Numbered from the stretch's first letter, positions 31,683 to 41,800 are shown. The stretch is 64,000 nucleotides of DNA from Glycomyces sp. TRM65418 (GCF_019710475.1 NZ_JAJFAX010000006.1:62001-126000); one strand, 5' to 3'. The notes: generated by a model not told the origin, from the sequence alone. A program made the numbers and translations.

Positions 31683-31880
31683 TGCGATACTCCTTGGTAC
31701 TCGTCGTATTTGGGCCTTTGACGTGTGTCTTCTGACCCTACCTACACGGGCTGAACTTTATGCGCAGTCTCTCGGGGGGCGGAATTTCACGGGTTGTGAA
31801 CCCGCCCACGAGGCGTGCTCGCATCAGGAAGCCCCTGGTAGCGCCCCTGCCCCACGCCCCGACCGCCACCGCACGGACCG

Positions 31881-31886
31881 TATGGT
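31881..31886 (+). promoter_or_regulatory. -10 hexamer near the ctaB start
   Basis: TATGGT lies 8 nt before ATG 31895 and 5 nt before an in-frame GTG at 31892. No Shine-Dalgarno fits, so the message is probably leaderless. Confidence 0.5.
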
Positions 31887-31894
31887 GGGCGGTG

Positions 31895-32881
31895 ATGAAC
31901 GAGGACCCAGCCCGCGCCCTGGCCGATCACCCCCGCCCCCAGGCCCGCAATCGCATCGAACTGCCCGAACCCGGCCGCGAGGCCCCGGTCAAGCCGGACC
32001 TGCGCGCGCTCGTCGGCGCGTACGTGTCGTTGACGAAGCCGCGCATCGTGGAGCTGCTCCTCATCACCACGATCCCGGCCATGCTCGTCGCGGCCCGCAT
32101 GGAGTACGGCGGCCTGCCCTCGCTCACCGCGGTCCTCGCGACCATCATCGGCGGCGCTCTCGCCGCCGGGTCGGCGAACGCGATCAACTGCTACATCGAC
32201 CGCGACATCGACCAGCTCATGGGCCGCACCTCCCGGCGCCCGCTCGCGAAGCACCAGATCCCGCCGCGCAACGCCCTGGTCTTCGGCCTCATCATCGGCG
32301 TGATCGCGGTCCTGGGCATGGGCCTGCTCGTCAACTGGCTCGCCGCGGCCCTGACCTTCGGCGCCATCGTCTACTACGACGTCGTCTACACGATCTGGCT
32401 CAAGCGGACCACCCCGTACAACACGGTGTGGGGCGGCGCCTGCGGCGCGGCCCCCGTCCTCATCGGCTGGGCGGCCGTCACCGGCCACATGTCCTGGATG
32501 GCGTGGGTCCTGTTCGCCGTCGTGTTCCTGTGGCAGCCCCCGCACTTCTACGCGCTGGCCATGAAGTTCAAGGACGACTACATCGCCGCGGGCATCCCGA
32601 TGCTCCCCGCCGTCGCCCCCGCCAGGCGGGTCGCGATCGAGTCGGTCGTCTACGGCTGGGCCATGCTCCTGGTCTCGCTGGTCGCGGTGCCGCTCGGGTC
32701 CACCTGGGTGTACGGCGTCGTCGCGCTGGTGACCGGCGGCATGTTCGTCCTGGAGTGCCACAAGCTCCTCGGCCGCGTCAACCGCGGCGAGGACCCGAAG
32801 CCGATGCGGCTCTTCCACTGGTCGGTCAGCTACCTGACGCTGCTCTTCCTGGCCTTGGCGGTCGACAGCTTCCTGATGTAG
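31895..32881 (+). CDS. ctaB: Protoheme IX farnesyltransferase (heme O synthase)
   Basis: 328 residues, about nine transmembrane helices. The prenyl-diphosphate Asp motif '[23 protein letters not shown]' and '[20 protein letters not shown]' identify the UbiA-type heme O synthase of cytochrome oxidase assembly. ATG 31895 is chosen by the TATGGT hexamer. A longer in-frame reading to 31760 runs through promoter sequence. The heme A synthase ctaA is elsewhere in the window (57.7 kb). Confidence 0.95.
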   Translation: MNEDPARALADHPRPQARNRIELPEPGREAPVKPDLRALVGAYVSLTKPRIVELLLITTIPAMLVAARMEYGGLPSLTAVLATIIGGALAAGSANAINCYIDRDIDQLMGRTSRRPLAKHQIPPRNALVFGLIIGVIAVLGMGLLVNWLAAALTFGAIVYYDVVYTIWLKRTTPYNTVWGGACGAAPVLIGWAAVTGHMSWMAWVLFAVVFLWQPPHFYALAMKFKDDYIAAGIPMLPAVAPARRVAIESVVYGWAMLLVSLVAVPLGSTWVYGVVALVTGGMFVLECHKLLGRVNRGEDPKPMRLFHWSVSYLTLLFLALAVDSFLM

Positions 32882-32906
32882 GGACAGCCGCGAAGGCGGC
32901 TCGCGT

Positions 32907-32912
32907 TACCCT
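32907..32912 (+). promoter_or_regulatory. -10 hexamer of a leaderless promoter
   Basis: TACCCT ends 6 nt before ATG 32919 of the small membrane protein gene. Confidence 0.45.
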
Positions 32913-32918
32913 GCTGGG

Positions 32919-33134
32919 ATGAAGACCGCGGGGATCCTGCTGTCGTCGCTCGCGCTCCTGGCGGTCGGAGCGGTGGCGGTGCTCGTCCTCGTCTTGGGCG
33001 GCCTGAAGGCCGTCTTCGATCCCGACGGCGGCGTCGTCGACCGGGTCCGTGAAGCGGACTGCGATCGGCAACCCGCCGAGGACCACTTCTGCCCCGGTGA
33101 GCCGCGGCCGGCTCAGGCCTTGGTCGCGAGGTAG
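32919..33134 (+). CDS. Small single-helix membrane protein, unknown
   Basis: 71 residues. A hydrophobic helix (about 4-30) resembles a signal anchor or signal peptide. The remainder is hydrophilic and carries two Cys (about 48 and 58). It has a TANNNT hexamer at the usual leaderless distance. Its last 22 nt overlap the 3' end of the convergent gene. I do not recognise the family. The well-placed promoter is the main reason to call it. Confidence 0.5.
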   Translation: MKTAGILLSSLALLAVGAVAVLVLVLGGLKAVFDPDGGVVDRVREADCDRQPAEDHFCPGEPRPAQALVAR

Positions 33135-33829
33135 ACGGAGTTCGAGGACTCGCCGCCGGTGTAGGGGTTGTCGAACCAGATCTCCTCGTTCTCGACGTCG
33201 GTGAAGACCTCGCCGAGCGCGTTCATGAACTCGTCCTCGGCCGGGTCGTCCGACCACATCGCGAAGCAGCCGCCCGGTTTGAGGTGCGCGGACAGGGCAC
33301 GGAGGCCGTCGACGGTGTAGAACGCGGTGTGCGGCTCGTGCAGCACGTGCCGGGGCGTGTGGTCGATGTCGAGCAGGATCGCGTCGTAACGGCGCCCGGG
33401 CTCGTCGGGGTGGAAGCCCGCCTCGCTCATCCCGGCGGCGAAGAAGTCGGTCTGCGCCAACTGGACCCGCGGGTCGGCGGCCAGGCCGGCGGTGTCGGGG
33501 ATCAGGTCCTTGCGGTGCCATTCGATGACCGCGTCGGAGTACTCGACGACGGTGAGCGTCTCGACGCGCCGGTCCTCGAGGGCCGCTTGGGCGGTGTAGC
33601 CGAGGCCGAGGCCGCCCACGATCACGTCGAGCCCGGTGCCGGGCGTCCGGGCGAGCCCGAGCCGGGCCAGTTCGATCTCCGCGACCGGGAACAGGCTCGA
33701 CATGAGGAACTCTTCGCCGAGCTTGACCTCGTAGACCTCGCTCTGCACCTCCCGGTCGTACCGGCGCCGCAGGCTGATCTCGCCCATGGGCGTCGATCGC
33801 CAGCCCAGTTCCTCGAATCGTGTGCTCAT
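33113..33829 (-). CDS. Spermidine-synthase-like protein
   Basis: 238 residues. 'VIVGGLGLGYTAQAAL' replaces the GGGDGG nucleotide loop of true aminopropyltransferases, followed by 'TLTVVEYSDAVIEWHR', 'YDAILLDIDHTP' and 'LRALSAHLKPGGCFAMWSDD'. This spermidine-synthase-like Rossmann fold is common in actinobacteria and many members have no shown polyamine activity, so substrate is left open. Likely cytoplasmic. Confidence 0.8.
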   Translation of the reverse strand: MSTRFEELGWRSTPMGEISLRRRYDREVQSEVYEVKLGEEFLMSSLFPVAEIELARLGLARTPGTGLDVIVGGLGLGYTAQAALEDRRVETLTVVEYSDAVIEWHRKDLIPDTAGLAADPRVQLAQTDFFAAGMSEAGFHPDEPGRRYDAILLDIDHTPRHVLHEPHTAFYTVDGLRALSAHLKPGGCFAMWSDDPAEDEFMNALGEVFTDVENEEIWFDNPYTGGESSNSVYLATKA

Positions 33830-33902
33830 CGGTCAATCGAACCGCGTCGGGGTCCTCACGTTGCACGCGGGGCGGCGGGGAACCCGACTGCGACACGGCG
33901 GA

Positions 33903-33928
33903 GCGCGGCGGGCGAGTGCCCGCCGCGC
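33903..33928 (-). terminator. Terminator of the tetR-SMR operon
   Basis: Perfect 11-bp stem GCGCGGCGGGC/GCCCGCCGCGC with a 4-nt loop, 11 nt beyond the stop of the last SMR gene on the minus strand. No T-tract. Confidence 0.65.
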
Positions 33929-33939
33929 CCCCGATCGGC

Positions 33940-34260
33940 TCAGTGGCCGGCGCCGAGTTCGACCAGGAGGACCCCGGCCGCGACCATGGCGATCCCCGCG
34001 GCCATGACCTTGGTGAACGGCTCCTTGAACAGGTACTTGCTCGCGACCGCGGTGAGCGCGACGCCCGAGGCGGCCCAGACGCCGTAGGCCACGCCGATGC
34101 CCATGCCGAGGTCGAGCACCAGCGTGAGGGCGGTGAGCGCCACCGTGTAGCCGACCGCGACGAGCACGTACCAGGCGTTGCGGCCGCCGGTCGCGGCCCT
34201 GAGCGAGAGCGCCGCCGTGACCTCCGAGAGGATGGCGACCGCCAGGAACACCCATGCCAT
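33940..34260 (-). CDS. SMR-family multidrug transporter subunit 2
   Basis: 106 residues, four transmembrane helices. The essential membrane Glu is in 'AILSEVTAALSLRAA' (about residue 12) and 'GIGVAYGVWAASGVALTA' is the SMR signature. Its ATG overlaps the stop of the other SMR gene. Such pairs usually act as heterodimeric proton-coupled exporters of cationic drugs (EbrAB/YkkCD type). Confidence 0.9.
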   Translation of the reverse strand: MAWVFLAVAILSEVTAALSLRAATGGRNAWYVLVAVGYTVALTALTLVLDLGMGIGVAYGVWAASGVALTAVASKYLFKEPFTKVMAAGIAMVAAGVLLVELGAGH

Positions 34261-34616
34261 CAGGCGTTCACCTCCTGCGCTTCGCGGGCCGCGGCCCGCT
34301 GCGATCCGAACTCGATCGTGACGACCCCGCCCATGATGAGCGCGATCCCCACGCCCATGAGCGCCGTCAGCGGCTCGTCGAAGAGGACGGCGCCGAGGAG
34401 AGCCGTGAGGGCCACGCCGAGCGCGCCCCAGACGCCGTAGGCGACGCCGAGCGGCATGCCGGCCCGCAGCGTCCCGGCCAGGAACGCGAAGGCGGCCAGG
34501 AAGCCGACCACGACCACGGCGTACCAGACGGGCTGCTCGAGCGCCGCCTTGAGCGAGAGCGAGGCGCTGACCTCGCTCCCGATCGCCCCGGCCAGCAACA
34601 GCCATTTCGTGCTCAT
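34260..34616 (-). CDS. SMR-family multidrug transporter subunit 1
   Basis: 118 residues, four transmembrane helices. 'AGAIGSEVSASLSLKAA' carries the conserved Glu (about 14) and 'LGVAYGVWGALGVALTALLG' the SMR motif. The C-terminal extension (about 12 residues, polar) is longer than in subunit 2. The ATG overlaps the tetR stop (ATGA), coupling regulator and transporter. Confidence 0.9.
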   Translation of the reverse strand: MSTKWLLLAGAIGSEVSASLSLKAALEQPVWYAVVVVGFLAAFAFLAGTLRAGMPLGVAYGVWGALGVALTALLGAVLFDEPLTALMGVGIALIMGGVVTIEFGSQRAAAREAQEVNA

Positions 34617-35143
34617 TCGATGCCCTCCAAGAGGTTCAGCGCGAGTGCGCGCAGGTGATCGCGTGATGCGCCTTCGGGCGGGAACGCGCAGAGCGCCTCG
34701 GCGAACCACGTCCCCTCGGCGATGAGGCGGACCGCCATGAGGCGCGCCCGCTCGTCGGCCGGCAGTTCGTCGGGCAGTTCGAGCCAGGGGCGCATCCGTT
34801 CGACCCACCGGCCGGTGAGCTGGTCGCGCAGCCGCGGGTCGGCGAACATCACCAGGTCGCCCTGGTCGACCTCGCAATCGAGGGCCCAGCCGAGATAGGC
34901 GCGGATGCGGTCGCCGGGCGGGGTCTGCTCGAGCGGCCGGTGCAGCCGGGCGGCCAGGTCCCGTTCCCAGCCGTCGACCACGCGGTCGAGCAGGGCGACC
35001 ATCAAGGCCTCCTTGGTGGGGAAGTGGTACATCACGCCCGGCTTGGTCAGTCCCGCCTGCCGGGCGGCCGATTCCAGTGAGACGGTGGCGCCGGCCCTGA
35101 GCATGGCCACCGCGCCGTCGAGGATCTCCGCTTTCGAACTCAT
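34613..35143 (-). CDS. TetR-family regulator of the SMR operon
   Basis: 176 residues from ATG 35143. A GTG one codon upstream is possible. N-terminal helix-turn-helix 'VSLESAARQAGLTKPGVMYHFPTKEALMVALLDRV'-type (key: LESAARQAGLTKPGVMYHF), then an all-helical ligand domain. Operon order tetR-smr-smr and a palindrome over its own promoter suggest drug-inducible autorepression. Confidence 0.9.
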   Translation of the reverse strand: MSSKAEILDGAVAMLRAGATVSLESAARQAGLTKPGVMYHFPTKEALMVALLDRVVDGWERDLAARLHRPLEQTPPGDRIRAYLGWALDCEVDQGDLVMFADPRLRDQLTGRWVERMRPWLELPDELPADERARLMAVRLIAEGTWFAEALCAFPPEGASRDHLRALALNLLEGIE

Positions 35144-35149
35144 CACTCG

Positions 35150-35155
35150 ACTTTA
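35150..35155 (-). promoter_or_regulatory. -10 hexamer of the leaderless tetR promoter
   Basis: Minus-strand TAAAGT ends 6 nt before ATG 35143. It touches the operator palindrome. Confidence 0.5.
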
Positions 35156-35172
35156 CCAACCAGAAGGTTGGT
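35155..35172 (-). promoter_or_regulatory. Probable TetR operator
   Basis: ACCAACC-N4-GGTTGGT, a perfect 7-bp dyad. It starts at the edge of the tetR -10 and fills the -10/-35 spacer, so a bound repressor would block polymerase. Typical size and place for TetR autoregulation. Confidence 0.7.
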
Positions 35173-35297
35173 TTCCCTCATAGAGTGAGCGACCTCACGC
35201 TCGCGCTCGCGCCGACCCGGTCGCCGCCCTGAGGCCCTCGCCGGCCTGGTTCGCCTCACCGGCAGGGTCTGACCCGAACCCGCTCGCACCACGGCGA

Positions 35298-35319
35298 TGT
35301 CGCACCCCGCCCCTATGCT
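35298..35319 (+). promoter_or_regulatory. Shared DUF4132 promoter, copy 1
   Basis: TGTCG-N11-TATGCT. 15 of 22 positions are invariant among the three copies at 35298, 38777 and 42418. TATGCT is a plausible -10; the conserved TGTCGYAC block lies too close to be a normal -35 and may be an activator or alternative-sigma element. 34 nt before ATG 35354. Confidence 0.65.
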
Positions 35320-35353
35320 CAACCGAGCAACCCCGGTCGAACGAAAGACGTCG

Positions 35354-38300
35354 ATGACGAATCACCTTGCACCCCAAGAAGACGACATGCGCCTCCCCGC
35401 GGCCTGGGCCCGGTTCGTCCTGCCCCGCCGCGGCCGCGACACTCCCGACGTGAAGCTCGACCCCGGCGCGCTCGACGCCTACCGCGAGCGTCTCCGGCGC
35501 ACCGCGCCCCAACTGCAGGAGACCCTCCGGCTCCCCGCCAACCGCGACTGGCACGACGACGCGCAGGCCTATCTCCTCGGCGAGCCGAACCCGCGCGGCG
35601 CGGCGACCGTGGCCGCGCTGGCGGGCTCCGACGAGGCCGACTCGGACACCGCCCTGCTGCGACCCGCGCTCGACGTCTGGATGCTCGAATTCGGGCTCCC
35701 GTTCGCCACCGCCGCCGCGGTCGAACGCCTCACCCGCGTGGTCGACCGGACGATCGCACGGGGCGAGCGCCGCCTCCTCGGCGGCATCGACGCCTACCCG
35801 CACCTGCTCATGAAAGGCCTCGGCCACGGTTGCCGCGTCCTGCGCGGACTGCTCGCCGACGCCTCCGACGAGGAATACGCGGCCGCCGTCGCGGCCGTCG
35901 CCCCGCTCCGCGACGACCCCGCCCGCCGCATGGCCGCCGCCCTGCTCCTGCCCGACGAGACCGCGTGGACCGAGGAGGCCAGCGCCGACTACGAGCAGCA
36001 CCAGGACTGGGGTTGGACCGACGTCCTCTTCTGGAACTGGGTCCGCACCCCCGAACAGCTCGCCGCCGCCAAGCTCACTCGCATCAACGAGTACCTCATC
36101 ACCGTCGAATCCATCGCGGCGCTGACCGACGGCCTCGGCCCGGCGGCCCTGCCGGTCCTGACCGCGACCCTCGACGGCGGCAAGCGCCCCAACGCCGCCG
36201 ACCGCCGCCTCCTGCTCACCGCGATCGCCGCCCTGCCGAGCGACGAGGCGATGACCTACCTCATCGGCCGCCTGCACGAACCCGACGTCTTCGGCGCCGC
36301 CGCGACCGCCGTCGGACACTTCCCCGTGCGCGCCCTCCGGCACCTCGCCCGCGTCGCGGGCGCCACCCCGGTCGAGCGGCGGCCCCGCCTCGCCGCACTC
36401 GCCGCCGCCATAGCGGCCGACGCCCGCGACCACCTCACCGAGACCGAACGCGCCGCCCTCGACACGCTCGTCACCGCGACGTCGGCCGTGCCCGCCGCGG
36501 CTCTCGGGGACCTCCCGCCCCTCCTGGCCTCCCCGCCCTGGACCGGCAGGCGCCCCAAGCGACAAGCCGTCGTCCTCGAAGGACTCGAAGCACCGTCCGA
36601 GACCGTCCTGGTCTGGGCCCCAGGCGAACAGGAACGCTGGGCGAACCTGCACCATCTGGACTACAGCGGCTACGACGACCGGCGGTGGGCCGCGATCGCC
36701 GGCCGGCCGCATCCGTCCCACGACTCCTGGGTCACCGAACTCGTCGCCTTCGCGCCGCCCGAGCTCGCCGCCCGCTTCAAGGACCGATGGAACGGGAAGA
36801 TGAGCACCTATCAGGGAGAGGCCATGCTGCGGCGCATCATCGGCCGATTCGGGGCCGAAGCGGCCGACCGGGCCGTCGCCGCGGTCGCGCGGCACCACCA
36901 GTTCACCGCGGCGCTGCTGCCGATCCGCGGCGTCGCGGCCGCCAGGCTCGCCGCCGAGCGGCTGGGCCTCAAGTCGGCGCGGCCGCAGGCCGCGGCCTGG
37001 TTCGACCGGCACGGCGTCGACGCGGCGGCCCTGCTCGTCCCCGACGCGCTCGGCACGGACCCGGCACGCCGCCGAGCCGCCGAGACCGCGCTGGCGCACC
37101 TCGCCCGCACCGTCGGTCCCGACGCCGTCCGCGACGCCGCGAGACCTTATGGGCCCGAAGCCTTCGAAGCCGTCAGCGCCCTCATGGACGCCGACCCGCT
37201 CGAACCGGTCGGCGCCAGGATCCCCAAGCCCGGCCCGTGGGCCAACGCGGCCATGCTCCCGCAGGTCCTCCTGGCAGGACGCGAGCGCGCCGTGCCCGCC
37301 GCCGCGGTCCCGCATCTGGTCACCGTGCTCGCACTCGGCGCCCCCGAGTTCCCGTACGCGGGCGTCGACGTGGTCGCCGAGGCCTGCGACCGCGAGTCCC
37401 TGCGGCGCTTCAGCTGGGCCCTGTTCGAGGAGTGGATCGCGATCGGCGCGCCCTCGAAGGACGGCTGGGCGCTCACCCAGCTCGCGCACGTCGCCGACGA
37501 CGTCACCGTCAGCCGCCTGGCCGCGCTCATCCGCGAATGGCCCGGCCAGGGCCAGCACAAGCGGGCCGTCACCGGACTCCGCGTGCTCGGCGCGATCGGC
37601 AGTGAGGCCGCCCTGCGGGCCATCCACGCCATCGCGCAGAAGGCGAAGTTCAAGGCCCTCAAGGAGGAGGCGGGCCGCCAGATCGAAGCGGTCGCCGAAG
37701 GGCTCGGCCTGAGCACCGAGCAGCTCGCCGACCGGCTCGTGCCCGACTTCGGGCTCGACGACGCCTCCAGCATGGTGCTCGACTACGGGCCGCGGCGGTT
37801 CCGGGTCGGCTTCGACGAGGCGCTGAAGCCGTTCGTCACCGACATGGACGGCAAGCCCCGCAAAAGTCTCCCCAAACCCGGCGCGAAGGACGACGCGCTG
37901 CTGGCGCAGGCCGCCCGCGAACGGTTCGCGTTCCTCAAGAAGGAACTGCGCACCGTCGCCGCCGACCTCGTGGGCCGCCTCGAGTCGGCGATGATCCAGG
38001 GCCGCACCTGGACCGCGGAGGAGTTCCGCCGGCACTTCACCGACCATCCGCTGGTGCGCCACCTCGCCCGCCGCCTCGTCTGGACGGCCGAGGCCGACGG
38101 CGAGCGCATCGCGTTCCGCCTCGCCGAAGACGGCACCCTCAGCGACGCCGACGACGACGCGTTCACGCTCCCCGACGAGGCGACGGTCCGCCTCGCCCAC
38201 CCGATCCTCCTCGGGGACCAGGCGGGCCGGTGGGCCGAGATCCTGGCCGACTACGAGATCCTGCAGCCGTTCGAGCAGCTCGGCAGGCCGATGTACGCGT

Positions 38301-38671
38301 TCGAGGCCGCGGACCTGGCGACCGGGCGGCTGACCCGCTTCGAGAGCACCGTGGTCGAGACCGGCCGCATCCTCGGCATGACCAAACGCGGCTGGGAACG
38401 GGCCGCACCCGCCGACGCGGGCATGGAGCCCGGCATCGCCTACCGGATCGCCGACGACGCCTACCTCCTGGTCGAACTCGACCCGGGCCTCTACGCCGCC
38501 GCCTACGAATCGGCGACCGAGCAGACCATGCGGCAGGTCCGGCTCGCGGCGACGGCGAACTTCTGGAGCGGCGACGCCGGACCCGACGTGCTCGCCCGCT
38601 TCGCGGACCTCGACCCGCTGCGCGCCTCCGAAGCGCTCGCCTCACTGCACCGCTTGGCGGGCAAGGAATAG
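35354..38671 (+). CDS. DUF4132 (MolR/YehI-like) protein, paralog 1
   Basis: 1105 residues from ATG 35354. That start matches the third paralog (MTNHLAPQEDD against MPQHVAPQDDR) and lies 34-35 nt after the shared promoter. The first about 750 residues look like an alpha-solenoid of HEAT-like helices. The C-terminal about 330 residues form the DUF4132 domain, with 'LDYGPRRFRVGFDEALKPFV', 'LPKPGAKDD', 'RLAHPILL' and 'ADYEILQPFEQLGRP'. Homologous to E. coli YehI/MolR, function unresolved. No WGR domain is seen. Cytoplasmic. It ends at a hairpin, so it is probably a separate transcript. Confidence 0.88.
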   Translation: MTNHLAPQEDDMRLPAAWARFVLPRRGRDTPDVKLDPGALDAYRERLRRTAPQLQETLRLPANRDWHDDAQAYLLGEPNPRGAATVAALAGSDEADSDTALLRPALDVWMLEFGLPFATAAAVERLTRVVDRTIARGERRLLGGIDAYPHLLMKGLGHGCRVLRGLLADASDEEYAAAVAAVAPLRDDPARRMAAALLLPDETAWTEEASADYEQHQDWGWTDVLFWNWVRTPEQLAAAKLTRINEYLITVESIAALTDGLGPAALPVLTATLDGGKRPNAADRRLLLTAIAALPSDEAMTYLIGRLHEPDVFGAAATAVGHFPVRALRHLARVAGATPVERRPRLAALAAAIAADARDHLTETERAALDTLVTATSAVPAAALGDLPPLLASPPWTGRRPKRQAVVLEGLEAPSETVLVWAPGEQERWANLHHLDYSGYDDRRWAAIAGRPHPSHDSWVTELVAFAPPELAARFKDRWNGKMSTYQGEAMLRRIIGRFGAEAADRAVAAVARHHQFTAALLPIRGVAAARLAAERLGLKSARPQAAAWFDRHGVDAAALLVPDALGTDPARRRAAETALAHLARTVGPDAVRDAARPYGPEAFEAVSALMDADPLEPVGARIPKPGPWANAAMLPQVLLAGRERAVPAAAVPHLVTVLALGAPEFPYAGVDVVAEACDRESLRRFSWALFEEWIAIGAPSKDGWALTQLAHVADDVTVSRLAALIREWPGQGQHKRAVTGLRVLGAIGSEAALRAIHAIAQKAKFKALKEEAGRQIEAVAEGLGLSTEQLADRLVPDFGLDDASSMVLDYGPRRFRVGFDEALKPFVTDMDGKPRKSLPKPGAKDDALLAQAARERFAFLKKELRTVAADLVGRLESAMIQGRTWTAEEFRRHFTDHPLVRHLARRLVWTAEADGERIAFRLAEDGTLSDADDDAFTLPDEATVRLAHPILLGDQAGRWAEILADYEILQPFEQLGRPMYAFEAADLATGRLTRFESTVVETGRILGMTKRGWERAAPADAGMEPGIAYRIADDAYLLVELDPGLYAAAYESATEQTMRQVRLAATANFWSGDAGPDVLARFADLDPLRASEALASLHRLAGKE

Positions 38672-38680
38672 CGCCTCTGC

Positions 38681-38716
38681 CGGCCCGGCTCCGAATCCCC
38701 TTGCGGAGCCGGGCCG
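38681..38716 (+). terminator. Hairpin after DUF4132 paralog 1
   Basis: Perfect 13-bp stem CGGCCCGGCTCCG/CGGAGCCGGGCCG with a 10-nt loop, 9 nt after the stop. No T-tract, as is common for actinobacterial stem-only terminators. Confidence 0.6.
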
Positions 38717-38776
38717 CAATGGTGTCCACTGTGCTGACCGCTGTGGCGTTCACCGCGCGTGCCGGCGCGGACACCG

Positions 38777-38798
38777 TGTCGTACCCGGTTCCTAAGCT
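38777..38798 (+). promoter_or_regulatory. Shared DUF4132 promoter, copy 2
   Basis: TGTCG-N11-TAAGCT. The hexamer ends 7 nt before ATG 38806, so this copy would give a leaderless transcript, unlike copies 1 and 3. Confidence 0.65.
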
Positions 38799-38805
38799 GT
38801 CGCCC

Positions 38806-41800
38806 ATGACCGAATCCGACACCCCCGCAACCGAAGCGGCGACGCTGCCCGACGAGGACCGCCTCGCCTTCCCCGACACCTGGAAGCGCTTCGTCCGGGC
38901 CCGGCGCGGCCAAGGCAAGCCCCGCCGGATCAAACTCGACGCCGAAGCCGGACGGGCATTCCTGGCCGACCACGCGGACCGGGCCCGCAAGCGCCTGGAC
39001 CTCGCGGGCAATCGGGAATACCGGAACCCAGGGCTCGCCTTCCTCGACGGCGACCCCGATCTCCTCGGAGCCGCCGCGGTCATGGCGCTCGCCAGTCCCG
39101 CGGTCACCAGGACCCAAGTCGTCAACCGTCCGATGTTCGACCTCGTCACAGCCGACCACGGCCTGCCGTTCGCCGTCGCCGCGCTCGCCGAGGCGCTCAC
39201 CTTCCAGGTCGACCAGACCGGCCCCCAGAACACCCTCAGGCTCCGCCGGATGGCGTTGAACAGCCATTTCTGGTCGAAGCTACTGCAGCACAAGGAGATC
39301 AACGACGTCCGCGCCCTCCTGGCCGGGGCCTCCGACGCCGACTACGCGGCGGTCGTGGCCGCGGTCGCCCAGCGGCGCACCAGCCCCGCGCACCGCGTGA
39401 CCGCGAGCCTCCTGATCCCCGACGAACACGCCTGGATGGACGAGGCCTGCGCGGAGCACCACCGGCACCAACCGAGCGAGTCCTGCACGAGCCTGCTCCT
39501 CGAAGTGGTCGCGACCGGCCCGCAACTGGCCGTCCTGGGCGTGAAACAGATCGGTTCCCCCTGGGTGCAGGCGGCCGAGATCGCCGACCTCCTGCACCGC
39601 TTCGGCGGGGAGGCCTTTCCCGCCGTCGCGCACCACCTCGACGGCTACATCGACGGCAACGAGAAGAAGATCCTGTTCCGGGCGCTCGCCGCGATGCCCA
39701 CCGACCAAGCCGTCCAGGCCCTGCTCGACCGCCTCGACGAATCCGCCGCCGCGGGCTTCGCGATGGAGGCCGCCGCGAACTTCCCGCGGCGGACGCTCCG
39801 CCTCATCGCCGCGCGTCTCCCGGACGCCGGGCCCGACGAGCAGAAGCGGCTTTCCGCACTCCTGTACGCCGACCCGATCCTCCTCGAAGCCGCCTTGCCC
39901 GAGACGGACGAGCAGACGCGAGCGGCGATCGCGACGCTCACCGCGGAGCACCGGCGCCTCCCCGAAGCCCCGGACGAGTCCCTGCCGCGACTGCTCACCT
40001 CGCCGCCGTGGACCGGCGCCGCACGCGAAGCGGTCGTCATCAAGGGCCTGACCCCACCGCCGATCAACCGACTCGTGTGGGCCGAGGGCGAGCGCGAAGC
40101 GTGGTCCGAAGAGGACACGTACGGTATGCGCCACTACGGCGACCGCGACTGGGAGCGAGAGGCGCAGGACTTCGACAAGCGGTCGAGCCGCTCCCAAGCG
40201 ATCGTACTCGCCTTGGCGCCCAAAGCCATCGCGCAAGACCTCCTGCCTCGCTGGCGGATCCGCGACCAGTACTTCGAACTGGAACTGCTCCAGCGCATCG
40301 TCGTGAACCTCGGCCCCGACGCGGTGGAGCAGGTCGCGGCGGCCACCCCCTGGGACGCCTCGATGCGCGAGGTCCTGCTGCCGATCGCGAACCTCACCGC
40401 CGCCCGGATAGCCGCCGACGCGCTCGCGCGGCTGAAGACCATGCGCGCCTTCGCGCTCGCATGGCTCGACCGCCACGCCGCCGACGCGGCGGCGCTGCTC
40501 GTCCCCGACGCCCTCGGCAAGACGAAGCGGCCCCGCATCGCTGCGGCAACCGCACTGCGCTACCTGGCGTCGACACACGGCGCCGATCTCGTCAACTCGG
40601 CCGCCGTCCAATACGGCGAGGAGGTCGCCGCGGCCGTCGCCGCGTTGGTGGACATCGACCCCCTGCAACCGGTCGGTGTGCCGATGCCGAAGCCCGGCGC
40701 ATGGGCCTCCCCGGCGGCGCTGCCGCAAGTGCTGCTCGCCGGGCGCGAGCGGGGGCTCTCGCAGGAGGCGACGCGGCACCTCATCACCGTGCTCGCCCTC
40801 GGCACGCCCGAGTACGACTACCCGGGCGTCGCGGTCGTCGCCGAGACCTGCGACCGCTCCTCCCTGGCGCGGTTCTCGCTCGCGCTGTTCGAGCAGTGGC
40901 TGGCGGCGGGCGCCCCATCCGAGGACGGCTGGGCCGTGACGCAACTGGCGCACTTCGGCGACGACGAGGCCGTGCGCGTCCTCGGGCCACTCGTCGCGAC
41001 CTGGCCGGGGGAGAGCCGGCACCAACGCGCCGTCACCGGTCTGCGGGTGCTCGGGGCGATCGGCACCGAGACCGCGCTCCGGGCGATCAACCGGATCGCC
41101 GAGAAGGCCAAGTTCGACAGGATCAAGGCCGAAGCGTGGGACCAGATGGAGGCGGTCGCCGAACGCCTCGGGCTGACGGCCGAGCAGCTCCGCGACCGGC
41201 TCGTGCCGGACTTCGGGCTCGGCGAGGAGGCCGCGCTGGTCCTCGACTACGGGCCGCGGCGGTTCCGGGTCGGCTTCGACGAGGCGCTGAAGCCGTTCGT
41301 GACCGATATGGACGGCAAGCCCCGCAAGACGCTGCCGAAACCGGGGGCGAAGGACGACGACCTCTTGGCCGAGGCCGCGTACCGGCGGTTCGCGGTGCTG
41401 CGAAAGGAACTGCGCGAGGTCGCGTCCGAGCAGGTGCGGCGCCTCGAACGCGCCCTGGTGAGCGGGCGGACCTGGAGGTTCGACGAGTTCGAGGAGCACT
41501 TCGTCCGGCACCCGCTGATGTGGCACCTGACGCGGCGGCTCGTGTGGACGGCGAGCGCGGTCGGCGGGCCGGTGGCGTTCCGCCTCGCGGAGGACAAGGG
41601 CTGCACCGACGTCGACGAGAACGAGTTGCGCCTGCCCGGCTCCGCGGTGGTCCGGCTCGCGCACCCGGCGCTCATGGAGCGGGGCGAGATCGAGTCGTGG
41701 TCGGCGATCTTCGCCGACTACGAGATTCTGCAGCCGTTCCCGCAGCTGGGGCGACCGGTCATGGCCTTCATGGACGAGGAGCTGCGAACGGGCCGCCTGA

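Noticed and set aside
35195..38200. 1001-codon minus-strand ORF opposite DUF4132 paralog 1
   Set aside because: The plus-strand frame has a clear domain, promoter and paralogs; the minus frame has none.
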